64,000 nucleotides of DNA from Caulobacter sp. Root655 (GCF_001427665.1 NZ_LMHC01000023.1:325170-389169), one strand, 5' to 3'. Positions 42,263 through 52,300 are shown, counted from the first letter of the stretch. The notes: generated by a model from the sequence alone, not told the origin. Numbers and translations are program-made.

Positions 42263-42622
42263 ATGCGCTTCATGTCGTTCGTAAAGTCCGCTCAGCCCGC
42301 GGCCCCGACCCCGGAACTGATGGAGGCGATGCACAAGCTCGCCAACCGCGAGATCCAGGCCGGCCGCATGATCGATTCCGGTGGCCTGGAGCCGCTGGCC
42401 AACGGCGCTCGCGTCAGCATCATCGACGGCAAGATCAGCGTGCTCGACGGGCCGTTCGTGGAGGCCAAGGAGGTCATCGGCGGCTACGCGATCTTCGAAT
42501 TCCACAGCAAGGAAGAGGCGGTCGCCTCGGCGGTCGAGTTCATGCAGCTCCACGTCGAGCACATGCCTGGCTGGGAGGGGACCTGCGAGGTTCGGGCGTT
42601 CGCCGGGTTCGCCGGCCAGTGA
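42263..42622 (+). CDS. YCII-related protein with DGPF motif, ECF42 partner
   Basis: A 119-residue YCII-domain protein. The motif DGPF is at residues 62-65 in VLDGPFVEAKEVIGGYAIFE; MRFMSFVK opens it. DGPF proteins are the conserved genetic partners and targets of ECF42 sigma factors; their biochemical role is not established. AGGAGG precedes the ATG at 42263. Seven bases separate it from the sigma gene. Confidence 0.9.
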   Translation: MRFMSFVKSAQPAAPTPELMEAMHKLANREIQAGRMIDSGGLEPLANGARVSIIDGKISVLDGPFVEAKEVIGGYAIFEFHSKEEAVASAVEFMQLHVEHMPGWEGTCEVRAFAGFAGQ

Positions 42623-42629
42623 GGCGGCC

Positions 42630-43892
42630 GTGACGGCCGCCGACGCCCGTCGCGCGATCCTCGCCGTCTGGCGGGTGGAACAGCCCCGGCTGATCACCAG
42701 CCTGGCGAGGATGCTGCGCGACGTGCCGCTGGCCGAGGAGCTGACTCAGGACGCCCTGCTGGCCGCCCTCGAGCGGTGGCCGGCGACAGGCGTCCCCGAA
42801 AGGCCCGGGGCCTGGCTGATGGCGACCGCCAAGCGCCGGGCCCTGGATCAGCTGCGGCGCGGCAAGATGCTGGATCGCAAGCACCAGATGGTCGCCCGAG
42901 ACCTGGAGGCCGAGGAACAGGCCATGCCCGATCTGGACTCCGCCTTGGACGACGACATCGGCGACGAGCTGCTGCGCCTGATCTTCACCGCCTGTCATCC
43001 GCTGCTGTCGCGCGAGGCCCGCGCGGCCCTGGCGCTGCGGATGATCTGCGGCCTGACCACCGAGGAGATCGCCCGGGCGTTCCTGGTCCCCGACACCACG
43101 ATCGCCCAGCGCATCGTGCGCGCCAAACGGACCCTTTCGGACTCGGGGCTGGCCTATGAGACCCCACGCGGCGAGGAACTGGCGCGGCGGCTCTCGACGG
43201 TGCTGGAGGTCGTCTACCTGATCTTCAACGAGGGCTACACGGCGGCGCGCGGCGAGGACTGGCTGCGTCCCCAGCTCTGTAACGAAGCGCTGCGCATGGG
43301 CCGTGTGCTGACCGCCATCGCGCCGCGCGAGCCCGAGGCCCACGGCCTGCTGGCCCTGATGGAGCTGAACGCCTCGCGCGCGGCGGCACGCACCGACCCG
43401 ATGGGCGAGCCGATCCTGATGCTCGACCAGAACCGTGCCCTCTGGGACCAGCTGCAGATCCGCCGGGGCTTGCGGGCGCTGGAGCGGGCGCGCGGCCTGG
43501 GCGGCGCGGACGGCGTCTACGCCCTGCAAGCGGCCCTCGTCGCCTGTCACGCCCAGGCGGGGACGGCGGCGGACACCGACTGGTCGCGCATCGCCGAGCT
43601 CTATGCGCGACTGGCCGCCGTCGCCCCCTCGCCGGTCATCGAACTCAACCGCGCGGTCGCCGTCGGCATGGCCCAGGGCCCGGAGGCGGGGCTGGCGATC
43701 GTCGACCGCCTCGCGGGCGAGCCGGCGCTCAAGGGCTACCACCTGCTGCCCAGCGTTCGAGGCAACCTGCTTCACAAGCTGGGCCGTTTCGAGGAGGCGC
43801 GCGCCGCGTTCGAAGCCGCCGCGGCGCTGGCCGGCAACCGGCGCGAACAGGATCTGCTGAAGCGGCGGGCGGCGGAGGCCGCCCTGCCCTGA
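42630..43892 (+). CDS. ECF42-group RNA polymerase sigma factor with C-terminal helical domain
   Basis: A 420-residue ECF sigma factor. Sigma-2 is at about residues 10-80 (LAEELTQDALLAALERWP, RPGAWLMATAKRRALDQLRR), sigma-4 at about 110-165 (LALRMICGLTTEEIARAFLV, AQRIVRAKRTL). A long C-terminal domain follows, TPR-like and required in ECF42 proteins (LAALMELNASRAAAR..., and repeat-like RLAAVAPSPVIELNRAVAVG). No anti-sigma factor is present, as is usual for the group; activity is thought to be set through the C-terminal domain. The start is the GTG at 42630. A terminator follows 8 bases after the stop. Confidence 0.9.
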   Translation: MTAADARRAILAVWRVEQPRLITSLARMLRDVPLAEELTQDALLAALERWPATGVPERPGAWLMATAKRRALDQLRRGKMLDRKHQMVARDLEAEEQAMPDLDSALDDDIGDELLRLIFTACHPLLSREARAALALRMICGLTTEEIARAFLVPDTTIAQRIVRAKRTLSDSGLAYETPRGEELARRLSTVLEVVYLIFNEGYTAARGEDWLRPQLCNEALRMGRVLTAIAPREPEAHGLLALMELNASRAAARTDPMGEPILMLDQNRALWDQLQIRRGLRALERARGLGGADGVYALQAALVACHAQAGTAADTDWSRIAELYARLAAVAPSPVIELNRAVAVGMAQGPEAGLAIVDRLAGEPALKGYHLLPSVRGNLLHKLGRFEEARAAFEAAAALAGNRREQDLLKRRAAEAALP

Positions 43893-43899
43893 ACGAAAA

Positions 43900-43927
43900 A
43901 CCCCGCTCCCGAGTGTGGGAGCGGGGT
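43900..43927 (+). terminator. Terminator hairpin after the ECF42 gene
   Basis: ACCCCGCTCCC - GAGTGT - GGGAGCGGGGT, an 11-bp perfect stem, just after the sigma gene; AAAAA precedes and a short T-poor tract follows. Confidence 0.75.
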
Positions 43928-43960
43928 CATTCCGCCTTGGAAACAAACCCACCTCTCCGC

Positions 43961-44043
43961 TTTCCCGGCGAAGGCCGGGATCCAGATTCACCATGAGCAA
44001 CTCGTGGGTTTCACCTGGGCCCCGGCCTTCGCCGGGGAAACGG
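43961..44043. repeat. Palindromic repeat, TTTCCCCGGCGAAGGCCGGG type
   Basis: TTTCCCGGCGAAGGCCGGG (43961-43979) faces CCCCGGCCTTCGCCGGGGAAA (44020-44040) across ~40 bases. It lies between the sigma operon and the convergent receptor gene. Confidence 0.8.
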
Positions 44044-44080
44044 GGGATGGAACAGCGATCTAAGCGCTGAGGGATCAGCC

Positions 44081-46378
44081 CTAGTTCAGCTTCGCCGAGA
44101 CCGAAATCCCCACGATGCGCGGGTCGTTGTAGACCGCCGCCATGTAGTTCTCGATCACGCCCTTGAGGTTCTTCTCGTTGGTGATGTTGCGGCCGAACAG
44201 CGCCACTTCATAGGCGCCGTTGCCGCCTTCGTAGCCGAGCTTCAGCCCGCCTTCGAAGTTGTTCTTCGAGTAGAACTCATCCGTGTCGTAGAGCACGAAG
44301 TTCGTATAGCCCTGCACGTTCCAGTCGGTGGCGACGAACAGCTTGCCGTCGGCGCCGACCGGCAGGTCGTAGCGCGCCGTGAAGTTGAAGTTGTACTTCG
44401 GCGCGTTGGGCAGCGGCTGGCCGTCGATCTGGGCGAAGGTGCTGGTGCCGAACGGGCCGACGATCGCGATCGTCGGGTTCTTGACCGTGCAGACCACAAC
44501 GCTGTTGAGGGCGCAGACCTGGGCGTAGACGCGCTTGTCCTTGATCTCGCTGTGCAGCAGGCTGAGGCCGGCCGTCAGCAGCAGGTTGGACACCGGACGC
44601 CATTCGGCGTCGGCTTCCATGCCGTAGGCCTGGGCCTTGTCGGCGTTGAACAGCACGCCGTTGCCGTTCGAGTCGTTGCCGTTCAGCTGGATGTCCTTGA
44701 CCTCATAGGCGAAGGCCGAGGCGTTGAAGCGCAGGCTGTTGTCGAGCAGGGCGCTCTTGAAGCCGGCTTCCCACGACAGGATCGTCTCGGAATCAGCGGT
44801 CGTGAAGTCGGCGTTGAACACCGCCGAACGGCCCTGGATGGTCGGGCCGCGGAAGCCCTTGGCGACGCGGGCGTAGACGCTGACGTCGGGGTTCACCTGG
44901 TAGAGCGCGCTCAGGTCCCAGCTGGGCTGTTCGTCGGTCAGGCGCACATAGCGACGGCCGCCATAGGTGACGACGCCGGCGGCGGTGTCGGCGGTCTTCT
45001 TCAGCACCGTCTTCTTGGCGTCATAGGTCTCGCGCGCGCCGGCGGTGATCGTCAGGGCGTCGGTGACCTTGTAGCTGAGCTGCCCGAAGACCGCCCACGA
45101 GGTGTTGAGGTTGTTCAGCCGCACCCAGTTGTTGGGGTTGGTCTTGGTGAAATAGGCGCGCTGGTAGAAGTCGGTAGTGTCGCGCGAGTCGAAGTACATG
45201 CCGCCGACCTGCCACTTCAGGCGGTCGTCGCCGTTGCTGGCCAGGCGGATTTCCTGGGTCAGCTGGTCGAGGTCGCGGATCTGGCCCATGGACTGGCCAA
45301 AGCCGTTGGGAATGCCGTTCACGGGGTAGTTGGCGGCCGCGCCGCCGTCGGTGTCGCCGCGGCTGTAGCCGGCGGTGGTCTCATAGGCGCTGATCGAGGT
45401 CAGGGTCACCGGGCCGAAGTCGTAGGCGACGTTCAGCGACGTGCCTTGGGTGTCATAGGCCTGCGGGTTGTTGGCGGCCTCGTCGAAGGCGACCTGGTCG
45501 CGCGGCGCGTTGGGCTTGTTGGAGCCCTTCTTCAGCGCCTGGCGCAGGAACAGGGTCGAGGTGCCCTCGTAGTTGCGGGCGTGGGCCGAGGCCAGGACCG
45601 TCAGTTGGTCGGTCGGCGTGGCCAGGATCTGCAGCCGCACGTCCTTTTCGTCGAAGCCGCCCATGGCGTTCTTCTTCGGCGTCACGGTGCCGTCGGCGCT
45701 GGCGCCGGCGAAGACGTTGTCGACGTAGTCGTCGCGGTGCTGGTAGAGGGCCGAAACCCGGAAGGCCAGCTTGTCGGCCACGATCGGGCCGCCGATGCCG
45801 CCGTCGAAGGTGGTCGTGCCGTAGGTGCCGTACGAGGCGCTGGCGCGGCCTTCCAGGGTCTGGGTCGGCTTGTTGGTGTCGAACTTGACGATGCCGGCCG
45901 TGGTGTTGCGACCGAACAGCGAGCCCTGCGGGCCGCGCAGCACTTCCACCTGCTTGACGTCGAACACCGGGTTCGACTTCAGGACCACGTGCTCGAGGAC
46001 GACGTCGTCCTGGATGATCGACACCGGCTGCGAGGCGCCGAGGTAGAAGTCGATATTGCCCAGGCCGCGGATGTAGAAGCGCGGGAAGATGCGACCCGTG
46101 GTGGTCTCGGCGTAGAAGCTGGGCACCTTGCCCGACAGCGAGATGATGTCGTCGCCGCCGCCCTGGATGGCGCGCAGCTGGTCGCCGCCGACCACGGCCA
46201 CCGACACCGGCACCTTCTGCAGGTTTTCCGAACGGCGCTCGGCCGTGACGACGATCTCGTCCAGCGCGGTCGCCGACGGCGTCGCGTCCTGGGCCAGGGC
46301 GGCGCCGCCAAACGACAACGCCGACAGCGCCGCGCCCATCAGCAGGCTGACTTTCTGAGTTCCGAACCTACGCATCAT
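44081..46378 (-). CDS. TonB-dependent outer-membrane receptor
   Basis: A 765-residue receptor. A signal peptide (LLMGAALSALSFGGAALAQ) is followed by a TonB box-like DEIVVTAERRSENLQKVPVS, then the plug domain (residues ~40-170) with VEVLRGPQGSLFGRNTTAG. The rest is a 22-strand barrel ending in a C-terminal aromatic/Asn strand (GISVSAKLN). There is no extra N-terminal signalling domain. The LxxLRGPQGxLFGRNTxxG style is that of the catecholate/vitamin-type receptors abundant in Caulobacter; the substrate cannot be read from sequence. No transporter gene is adjacent. Upstream palindromes at 46459 and 46531 may control it. ATG codons at 46378 and 46375 are both usable. Confidence 0.93.
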   Translation of the reverse strand: MMRRFGTQKVSLLMGAALSALSFGGAALAQDATPSATALDEIVVTAERRSENLQKVPVSVAVVGGDQLRAIQGGGDDIISLSGKVPSFYAETTTGRIFPRFYIRGLGNIDFYLGASQPVSIIQDDVVLEHVVLKSNPVFDVKQVEVLRGPQGSLFGRNTTAGIVKFDTNKPTQTLEGRASASYGTYGTTTFDGGIGGPIVADKLAFRVSALYQHRDDYVDNVFAGASADGTVTPKKNAMGGFDEKDVRLQILATPTDQLTVLASAHARNYEGTSTLFLRQALKKGSNKPNAPRDQVAFDEAANNPQAYDTQGTSLNVAYDFGPVTLTSISAYETTAGYSRGDTDGGAAANYPVNGIPNGFGQSMGQIRDLDQLTQEIRLASNGDDRLKWQVGGMYFDSRDTTDFYQRAYFTKTNPNNWVRLNNLNTSWAVFGQLSYKVTDALTITAGARETYDAKKTVLKKTADTAAGVVTYGGRRYVRLTDEQPSWDLSALYQVNPDVSVYARVAKGFRGPTIQGRSAVFNADFTTADSETILSWEAGFKSALLDNSLRFNASAFAYEVKDIQLNGNDSNGNGVLFNADKAQAYGMEADAEWRPVSNLLLTAGLSLLHSEIKDKRVYAQVCALNSVVVCTVKNPTIAIVGPFGTSTFAQIDGQPLPNAPKYNFNFTARYDLPVGADGKLFVATDWNVQGYTNFVLYDTDEFYSKNNFEGGLKLGYEGGNGAYEVALFGRNITNEKNLKGVIENYMAAVYNDPRIVGISVSAKLN

Positions 46379-46782
46379 GTCCCTTTGTTTTTCCCCGCCC
46401 GACCAAGGGCTCGAATCGTCAAAACGTCCGGAGAGCTATTGGCCCAACCGACGACAGGCTCAAGCCGGCGCGCCAGCTTGAGTTGAAGCCTTCGCCGTAT
46501 AGGCGCGAGGTGTGACTTGGCGATGACAGGGTAAGAAACGGCTTACTTCCGGCCTTTCGGGCGCGAAACGGCCCGATGCGGCCGCCAAGCCGCATCGCCG
46601 GCGGCGAATCCCCCAGGACCTGGAAAATCGCCGCCTGACCAAGCCTTCGGCGCCGGCGCGCAAGGGCTGGGCGCCGGCGAGCCCTCCGCCCCGGCGCGCT
46701 GGACGTTCCGCCCGACGTTCCTGGGCCAGATGGTGATCGCGGAAAGCGACGCGGCTTCGAGCGAAGGCGGCGTCACGCCGGG
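46379..46782. promoter_or_regulatory. 404-base gene-free region upstream of the TonB receptor
   Basis: I see no convincing gene here; open frames have atypical codon use. Two palindromes lie in the receptor-proximal part: CTCAAGC...GCTTGAG (46459-46482, 10-base spacer) and GTAAG...CTTAC (46531-46546, 6-base spacer), either of which could be an operator for the receptor. The remaining ~240 bases toward DUF3237 are plain, GC-rich sequence. Confidence 0.45.
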
Positions 46783-47241
46783 TCATAGGATCTCGTGGAT
46801 CTCATAACGCACGCCGCCCGGAACCCTGCCGCCCTGCGCGACGGCGACGATGCTGTTGATCCAGCCGTACCGTTCCGACGCGGTCTCGAAATAGGGGGTC
46901 GTGCGGAGATAATATTCCGACCGGTCGACGATCTCGCCGCGGGCAAGACGCTGGTCAACCTCCGCCGAAGCCCGGCGGACGCCGCGGTAGGTCATCAGGA
47001 TATGGGCGTCGTCATCGGTGACGAGGAGCAGGCGCACATCCTGCTGGAACGCGCCGTCGGCCCGCATCAGCAGGAGGTCGGACCCGATGAGCGGGGAGAC
47101 GTCGCCCTTCAACCGGTCGCCCTCGAAGGCGCCGCCCGAAACCGGGTAGATGCGACGACCGCCGGCCGGTGTCTGGCCAAGGTCGATCATCGGATGCAGG
47201 TGAAGGGTCAGGTCGAAGAGCGGACGGGCTTGCAGGGACAA
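46783..47241 (-). CDS. DUF3237 family protein
   Basis: A 152-residue single-domain protein of the DUF3237 family, whose function is not known. It opens with RPLFDLTLHLHPMIDLGQTP and has the family pattern GRRIYPVSGGAFEGDRLKGDV, then SEYYLRTTPYFETASERYGW. No signal peptide. It is divergent from a LysR regulator, with a large hairpin in between, which suggests that the LysR protein regulates it. Confidence 0.87.
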   Translation of the reverse strand: MSLQARPLFDLTLHLHPMIDLGQTPAGGRRIYPVSGGAFEGDRLKGDVSPLIGSDLLLMRADGAFQQDVRLLLVTDDDAHILMTYRGVRRASAEVDQRLARGEIVDRSEYYLRTTPYFETASERYGWINSIVAVAQGGRVPGGVRYEIHEIL

Positions 47242-47317
47242 ATTCGGAACTCCTATCTATAGCATCGCGCGGAAAAGTGGCCGCTGGTTTTCAGCAATAG
47301 CGATGCGAAAACAAATA

Positions 47318-47363
47318 CCTAGAGCCAGTCGTGCGATTCCTATATCGCGCGACTGGCTCTAGG
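47318..47363. promoter_or_regulatory. 20-bp inverted repeat between DUF3237 and LysR genes
   Basis: CCTAGAGCCAGTCGTGCGAT and ATCGCGCGACTGGCTCTAGG differ from perfect complementarity at one base, with a six-base loop TCCTAT. It lies in the divergent gap (47242-47433). It is far longer than a LysR box, and could be a regulatory hairpin or a small inserted element. Confidence 0.6.
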
Positions 47364-47433
47364 CGGTCTCCTCTGACACCCTCGACGGCGACGGCAAAAC
47401 GCGGACTTCTTGCGATTACGACAAGGATAACTT

Positions 47434-48351
47434 GTGAAGCGTCCCTCCCTGGAATCCCTGCGGATCTTGGCCGCGTGCGTGCGGTCCGGCAGCTTCGTCG
47501 CGGCGGCCGAGACCCTGTTCCTGACTCCCGCCGCCGTCAGCCTGCGCATTCGCACGCTCGAACAGGACCTTGGAACGCCGCTGTTCGTGCGGAGGGGACC
47601 GCGCGCCACGGCGACGGAAGAGGCGATCGCGCTCGCGACGCGCATCGATCGGGCCCTGGGCGAAATCGACCTGGCGCTCGAGGCCTTCCACCACCCCCGT
47701 CCGCTTATCCGCATCACGGCGCCGCCGACCTTCGCCGCCCGCTGGCTGGCCCCGCGTCTGGAGCAATATCAAGCCGCCCATCCCGACCTTGCGATCGAGC
47801 TCGACGTCTCGACGGACATGCGATCCGGGAACGGCTTCGATGTCGCCATTCGGACGGGAAGCGGTCCCTGGCCCGGCTGGCGATCCCACCCCCTGTTTCC
47901 GGTCGACCTGATGCCCATGCTCGACCCGGACCAGGCGGTGCGGCGGCGCATCGTCCAGCCCGCGGATCTGGCGCGCTGCCTGTTGCTGCCTCATCCGGAT
48001 TGGCCGCGATGGCTGCGCGAAGCCGGCGCGCCCGACGACGGTCGCTTTCAATTCGGCGCTGTCGACTATCCCAGCCACGAATTGAACGCGGACGCCGCCC
48101 TTGCCGGCAAAGGCGTGGCTCTGCTTCCCCGCAGCCTGTTCGGGCCGATGCTCGACGCTGGCCGTCTGGTGGCGCCGTTCGAGCAGGCGCTGGTCGACGC
48201 CGATTGGCATTTCGCGCTTCTGCACGCGGAGGAGACGCGGCAGGAACCGGCCGACCTGGTGGCGTGGCTCCTCTCCCAGGCTCGAACGGGCGAGGATAGC
48301 GCGCGACTTGCGCCTTCGGACCCGCCGCGGTTCGAGGCGTCAGCGCCCTGA
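47434..48351 (+). CDS. LysR-type transcriptional regulator (GcvA-like)
   Basis: A 305-residue LysR protein. The HTH lies at residues ~3-60 (SLESLRILAACVRSGSFVAA, LTPAAVSLRIRTLEQDLG, PLFVRRGPRATATEEA). The substrate domain follows (PPTFAARWLAPRLEQYQ, LELDVSTDMRSGNGFDVAIR), of the GcvA type. GTG at 47434 has AAGGA upstream. It is divergent from the DUF3237 gene, the usual arrangement for a LysR target. Effector unknown. Confidence 0.9.
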   Translation: MKRPSLESLRILAACVRSGSFVAAAETLFLTPAAVSLRIRTLEQDLGTPLFVRRGPRATATEEAIALATRIDRALGEIDLALEAFHHPRPLIRITAPPTFAARWLAPRLEQYQAAHPDLAIELDVSTDMRSGNGFDVAIRTGSGPWPGWRSHPLFPVDLMPMLDPDQAVRRRIVQPADLARCLLLPHPDWPRWLREAGAPDDGRFQFGAVDYPSHELNADAALAGKGVALLPRSLFGPMLDAGRLVAPFEQALVDADWHFALLHAEETRQEPADLVAWLLSQARTGEDSARLAPSDPPRFEASAP

Positions 48352-48411
48352 GCGGGCCGCGCGATCACGGGTCGTGAGGGCGAGACCGGCCGAAATCAAC
48401 GCCGCCGACCC

Positions 48412-49200
48412 CTACTCCCCCGCCGCCACCCAGGCCGCCGCCAGGGCGCGGTTGCCCGGCAGGTCTTCAGGGAAGTCCATCTCGGCCCATTGCAGGCCCT
48501 CGATCGACTGGGTGCGAACCACGTCGTGGTCCCCCCCACCGTGTTCCTGGGCGATCTGGTTGATGACGCTGAGGTACCAGCGCTTGAGGCCCTCGGGCGT
48601 GCGCAGGGCCTGCTCGACGATGCGGGTGAACAGGGCCGCGCCCTCGGGGTCGAACTTCAGGAAGCCGATCGACTCGGCGTCGTACTGCTCGATGGTCTTG
48701 CCGATGGCCCGCAGGGACAGCCCCTCGGTCAGCACCTTCATGTCGTCGGCGTCGTAACCGGCGGCCTTGCGGTCGATGGTGACGGTGATCGGCGCGGACG
48801 GCGCGGCGATCAGGCGCTGGGCGATGGCGGTCTCGAACAGGGTGTCGCCGTTCAGCAGCAGGAAGTCGCCGCGCATCTCGCCGCGCGCCAGCCAGCAGGT
48901 CGCCAGGTTGTCGGTCAGGGCGTAGAACGGGTTGAACAGGGTCCGCACGGTCAGGCCGGGGATGTCGAGCCCCGCGACCTCCTTCTCGACCGTGTCGGCG
49001 GCAAAGCCGGTGACGACCACCGCCTCGGTGATCCCGGCCTGCGCCAGGTGCTTGAGCTGCCAGTGCAGCACGGTGCGGCCCGAAAGCTCGACCAGGCACT
49101 TGGGACGGGTGTCGGTGAGCGGCGACAGGCGCTTGCCCTGGCCGGCGCTGAGGATGATGGCTTTGGCCGGTTTCGCCACGGGACGTCTCGTTTCAATCAA
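48412..49200 (-). CDS. LicC-like phospho-alcohol cytidylyltransferase (second CpgD candidate)
   Basis: A 262-residue nucleotidyltransferase. The signature AIILSAGQGKRLSPLTDTRP is at residues 14-33, KCLVELSGRTVLHWQ follows, and NPFYALTDNLATCWLAR plus GDFLLLNGDTLFE carry substrate and metal residues. These blocks are those of phosphocholine cytidylyltransferase LicC-type proteins. It lies 6 kb beyond the bcerS operon. Phosphoglycerate resembles such phospho-alcohol substrates, so it may make CDP-glycerate for ceramide diphosphoglycerate (role known for Caulobacter CpgD); this is inferred. A lone choline-type role is the alternative. It is separated by a hairpin from the autotransporter gene upstream. 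Confidence 0.83.
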   Translation of the reverse strand: MIETRRPVAKPAKAIILSAGQGKRLSPLTDTRPKCLVELSGRTVLHWQLKHLAQAGITEAVVVTGFAADTVEKEVAGLDIPGLTVRTLFNPFYALTDNLATCWLARGEMRGDFLLLNGDTLFETAIAQRLIAAPSAPITVTIDRKAAGYDADDMKVLTEGLSLRAIGKTIEQYDAESIGFLKFDPEGAALFTRIVEQALRTPEGLKRWYLSVINQIAQEHGGGDHDVVRTQSIEGLQWAEMDFPEDLPGNRALAAAWVAAGE

Positions 49201-49226
49201 GGTTCAGCGCAGAGCGCCAAATAGCG

Positions 49227-49260
49227 ACGACGGGACGGGCCAACAAGCCCGCCCCGTCGT
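49227..49260 (-). terminator. Hairpin downstream of the autotransporter gene
   Basis: ACGACGGGACGGGC pairs with GCCCGCCCCGTCGT with one mismatch over CAACAA. It lies 51 bases after the autotransporter stop and 27 before the next minus-strand start; no T run follows. Confidence 0.5.
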
Positions 49261-49310
49261 GTTGGGCCGGAGTATCAAGTTTCGCCGGGCCGGCGCAAGC
49301 GCGGGTCCCC

Positions 49311-52300
49311 CTAGAACGGCACGGTGAACTTCACCGCCAGGCTCTGGTTGCTGACCCGGTCACCGAACTGCCCCGACCAGTTGAGCCTGGCGCTGGCCCC
49401 CTTGGCCCCCACGATCGACACCCCTAGCTCGGTGTCGAGCGTGGTCTTGTCCAGCCGTCCGGCGACGCTGAACTGGCCCGACGGTCCCGGCGCGCTTTCG
49501 AAGGCGGCGGTGAACAGCGGCGCCTTGCCCGACAGGGTGGTGGTCGCGCCGACCCGGGCATAGGGCCGGATCGCCGTGACGCCCTGCATGAACTCGCCGC
49601 CGACCTCGAGCTTGGCGCTCAGGCGGGTGGCGCGGTCCTTCTGCTCGGGGCCCACCAGGTTCAGGGCTCCGGCCCCGGTCTCGGCGAAGGCGTCGGTCTT
49701 GATCCGGCTGTGGCTCAGCTCGGCGATCGGCTTGGCGTATAGTCGGTCCTCGCCCAGGCGGTAGCTGATCCGGGCGGTCAGGGCCTGGAAGGTCTGTCGC
49801 TGCTTGGCCTCCGCCATCCGCAGGCCCGAGGGCAACAGCACCGCCCGGCGGGTCTCCAGCGAGCTCATGCCGGTGTCGAAGGCCAGGGCCGCCGTCAGCG
49901 GACCCTGGATGCGCTTGGCGACCACGCCGAACTGATAGCGCTCGCCCGAGCCGTTGGTGCGGGTCTCGATCCCGGTCCGCAGGCTTTCAGCCGAAGCCGC
50001 GGCGCCGACCCGCCAGTGTGGGGCCACCTCGCCCTCGAAACCGCCCGACAGGCCCGTCGCGCGCTCCTCGAAGGCCATGTCCTGGGCCGTGGCGTCCAGC
50101 TTGACCAGGCGACCGCCGGCCTTGGCCCAGACGCAGCCCTCCGGCGACGCCGCGACCTGGCCGGGGGCCGTGGGGCAGCTCATCAGCGAGTCGGTGAAGC
50201 CGGCGATGGCGAAGTTGGTCACCGCCACCTGGTCGGCATAGGCCTCGGGGCTGAAGCTGTCGTAATAGTTCGCCAGGGCCACCTGCGACGGCTCCCAGAA
50301 CAGTTCGGCCGCCACGGGCGCGAAGCCCGTCGAGCTTCCGGTCAGCTGGATGTTGTTGATGTGGTCGCCGACGGCCGTGCGGTTGACGTTGAACCCGGCC
50401 GGCGAGAAGTCGACCACATAGTGCAGGTTCAGGTCGTCGGCCGTGGTCTTCAGTTCGAAGGTGGCGATCGACGAGGTTGGGGCCACCAGTTGCAGGCCGG
50501 ACGAGGTCAGGGCGCCCACGCCGTTGAGGATCGTGGCGGTGTGGTCGCCCGGCAGGATGTGGCCGGGGTCCATGATCTGCAGGACGAACTTGCCCTTCAG
50601 GTCCAGCTTGCCGGTGACGTCCAGGCGGTCGATTTCGCCCGCCTTGCCGGTCTTGCCCAGGTCGAGGTCGGCCAGGAACACGCCGCTGGCCGTCTGGGTG
50701 AAGTTGCCCTCGACGCGGGTGGTCTGCACCAGGCCATTGCCGCCCGGGGTGAACACCCCGTCGGTCTTCAGCAGCCCGCCGTTCAGCTTGATGAAGTCCA
50801 GCGACTGCAGGACGGCCGTCGACAGGTTGTTGAAGGCGTTGATCCCGCTTCCCAGGTCGATGTTGCCGACCACGCCCTTGTGGCTGTTGATCGTGTCGTT
50901 GCCGGTCGTGCCGACGATCGCCAGGTTCGAGGCCGCCGAGACCACGCCCATCAGGTTGATGACGTTGTCCTTGCCGCCGTCGACCAGCACGCCCTTGCCG
51001 TAGACCGAGCCGCCGCGCACGTCGCCGTTCAGGGTGGCGACGATGTCCTTGGCGGCGTAGGTCGGACCTGCGGCCGGGGCCAGGGCCAGGCTGTGCAGGC
51101 CCGCGGCCGGAACGTCGCCCGCCTGGCTCTGGAAGAAGGCCCCGACGCCGTTCTTGCCGCCGACATAGATATTGCCGTTCTGGACCACGGTGACCGTGCC
51201 CGCGTCGCCGGTCCCGCCCAGCGAGCCGGCGAACGACAGGCCAAGGCCGCTGCCGAACAGCCCGCCGCCGCCGCCCACGCTCTGGGCGAAGATGCCGACC
51301 GAACCCTCGCCCAGCAGGACGATGTCGCCGGTGTTGGTCACCGTCACGTCGCCGCCGTCGCCGCCATAGCCGTCCAACGGGTTGACGCTCAGCTTGCCAT
51401 AGCTGCTGTAGTCCTCGCCGCCGTACGGGCCCAGGTCGCCCCACGAGGCGATGCCCAACGACGTGTCGCCGGCCACGCCACCGCCGCCGCCCACGCTCTG
51501 GGCGAAGATGCCGTAGGCGCCGTAGCCCGAGGTCTGGATCAGGCCGCTGTTGGTCACCGTCACGTCGCCGCCGTCGCCGGCCGTGCCACCGACGCCGGAG
51601 AACACGATCTGGCCGACGCCCGTGATCGTCCCCTCGCCGCCCGTGCCGCCGCCGCCGCCGACGCTCTGGGCCATGATGCCGTGCGACAGCCGGCCGGAGG
51701 TGTAGATCGCGCCGCTGTTGTCGACCTTGACCACGCCGCCGTCGCCGGCCGAACCGCCCGTGCCGCCGATGCTGACGCCCCAGGCCGGCTCGCTGAACGA
51801 GTCGATCAGGTCCTTGGTGGCGGTCAGGTTGCCGACCACCTTCATGGTGTCCGACAGGCCCTTGCTGTAGGAATAGGTGTCGTCGCCGTCGTAGTCGGTG
51901 GCCCCGCCCGTGCCGCCGCCGCCGCCCACGCTCTGGGCGAACACGCCGCGCGACAGAGCCCCTTCGGTGACGATGGTCCCGCTGTTGGTCACCCGGACCT
52001 CGCCGCCGTTCCCGGCCACGCCGCCCTGGCCGCCGATGCTGACCTCGCCGGCCAGGCCCGAACCGCCGTCGCCGCCGCCGCCGCCGACCGATTGGGCGAA
52101 CACCCCGTGGGCGTCCTTGCCCTTGGTCCAGATCAGGCCGCTGTTGCCGACCGTGACCAGGCCGCCGTCGCCGCCGCCCGCGCCCGAACCGCCGATGGCG
52201 ATCTGGCCGCCCTTGGCCTCGCCCTTGTTGGCCATGTCGAGGAAGGTGACGACCTCCTCGCCCTGGGTCGAAATCAGGCCGCCGCGACCGCCGCCGCCGC

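Noticed and set aside
46460..46786. Minus-strand frame upstream of the TonB receptor
   Set aside because: Arg/Ala/Pro-rich, no ribosome site, no family pattern; I treat the region as non-coding.
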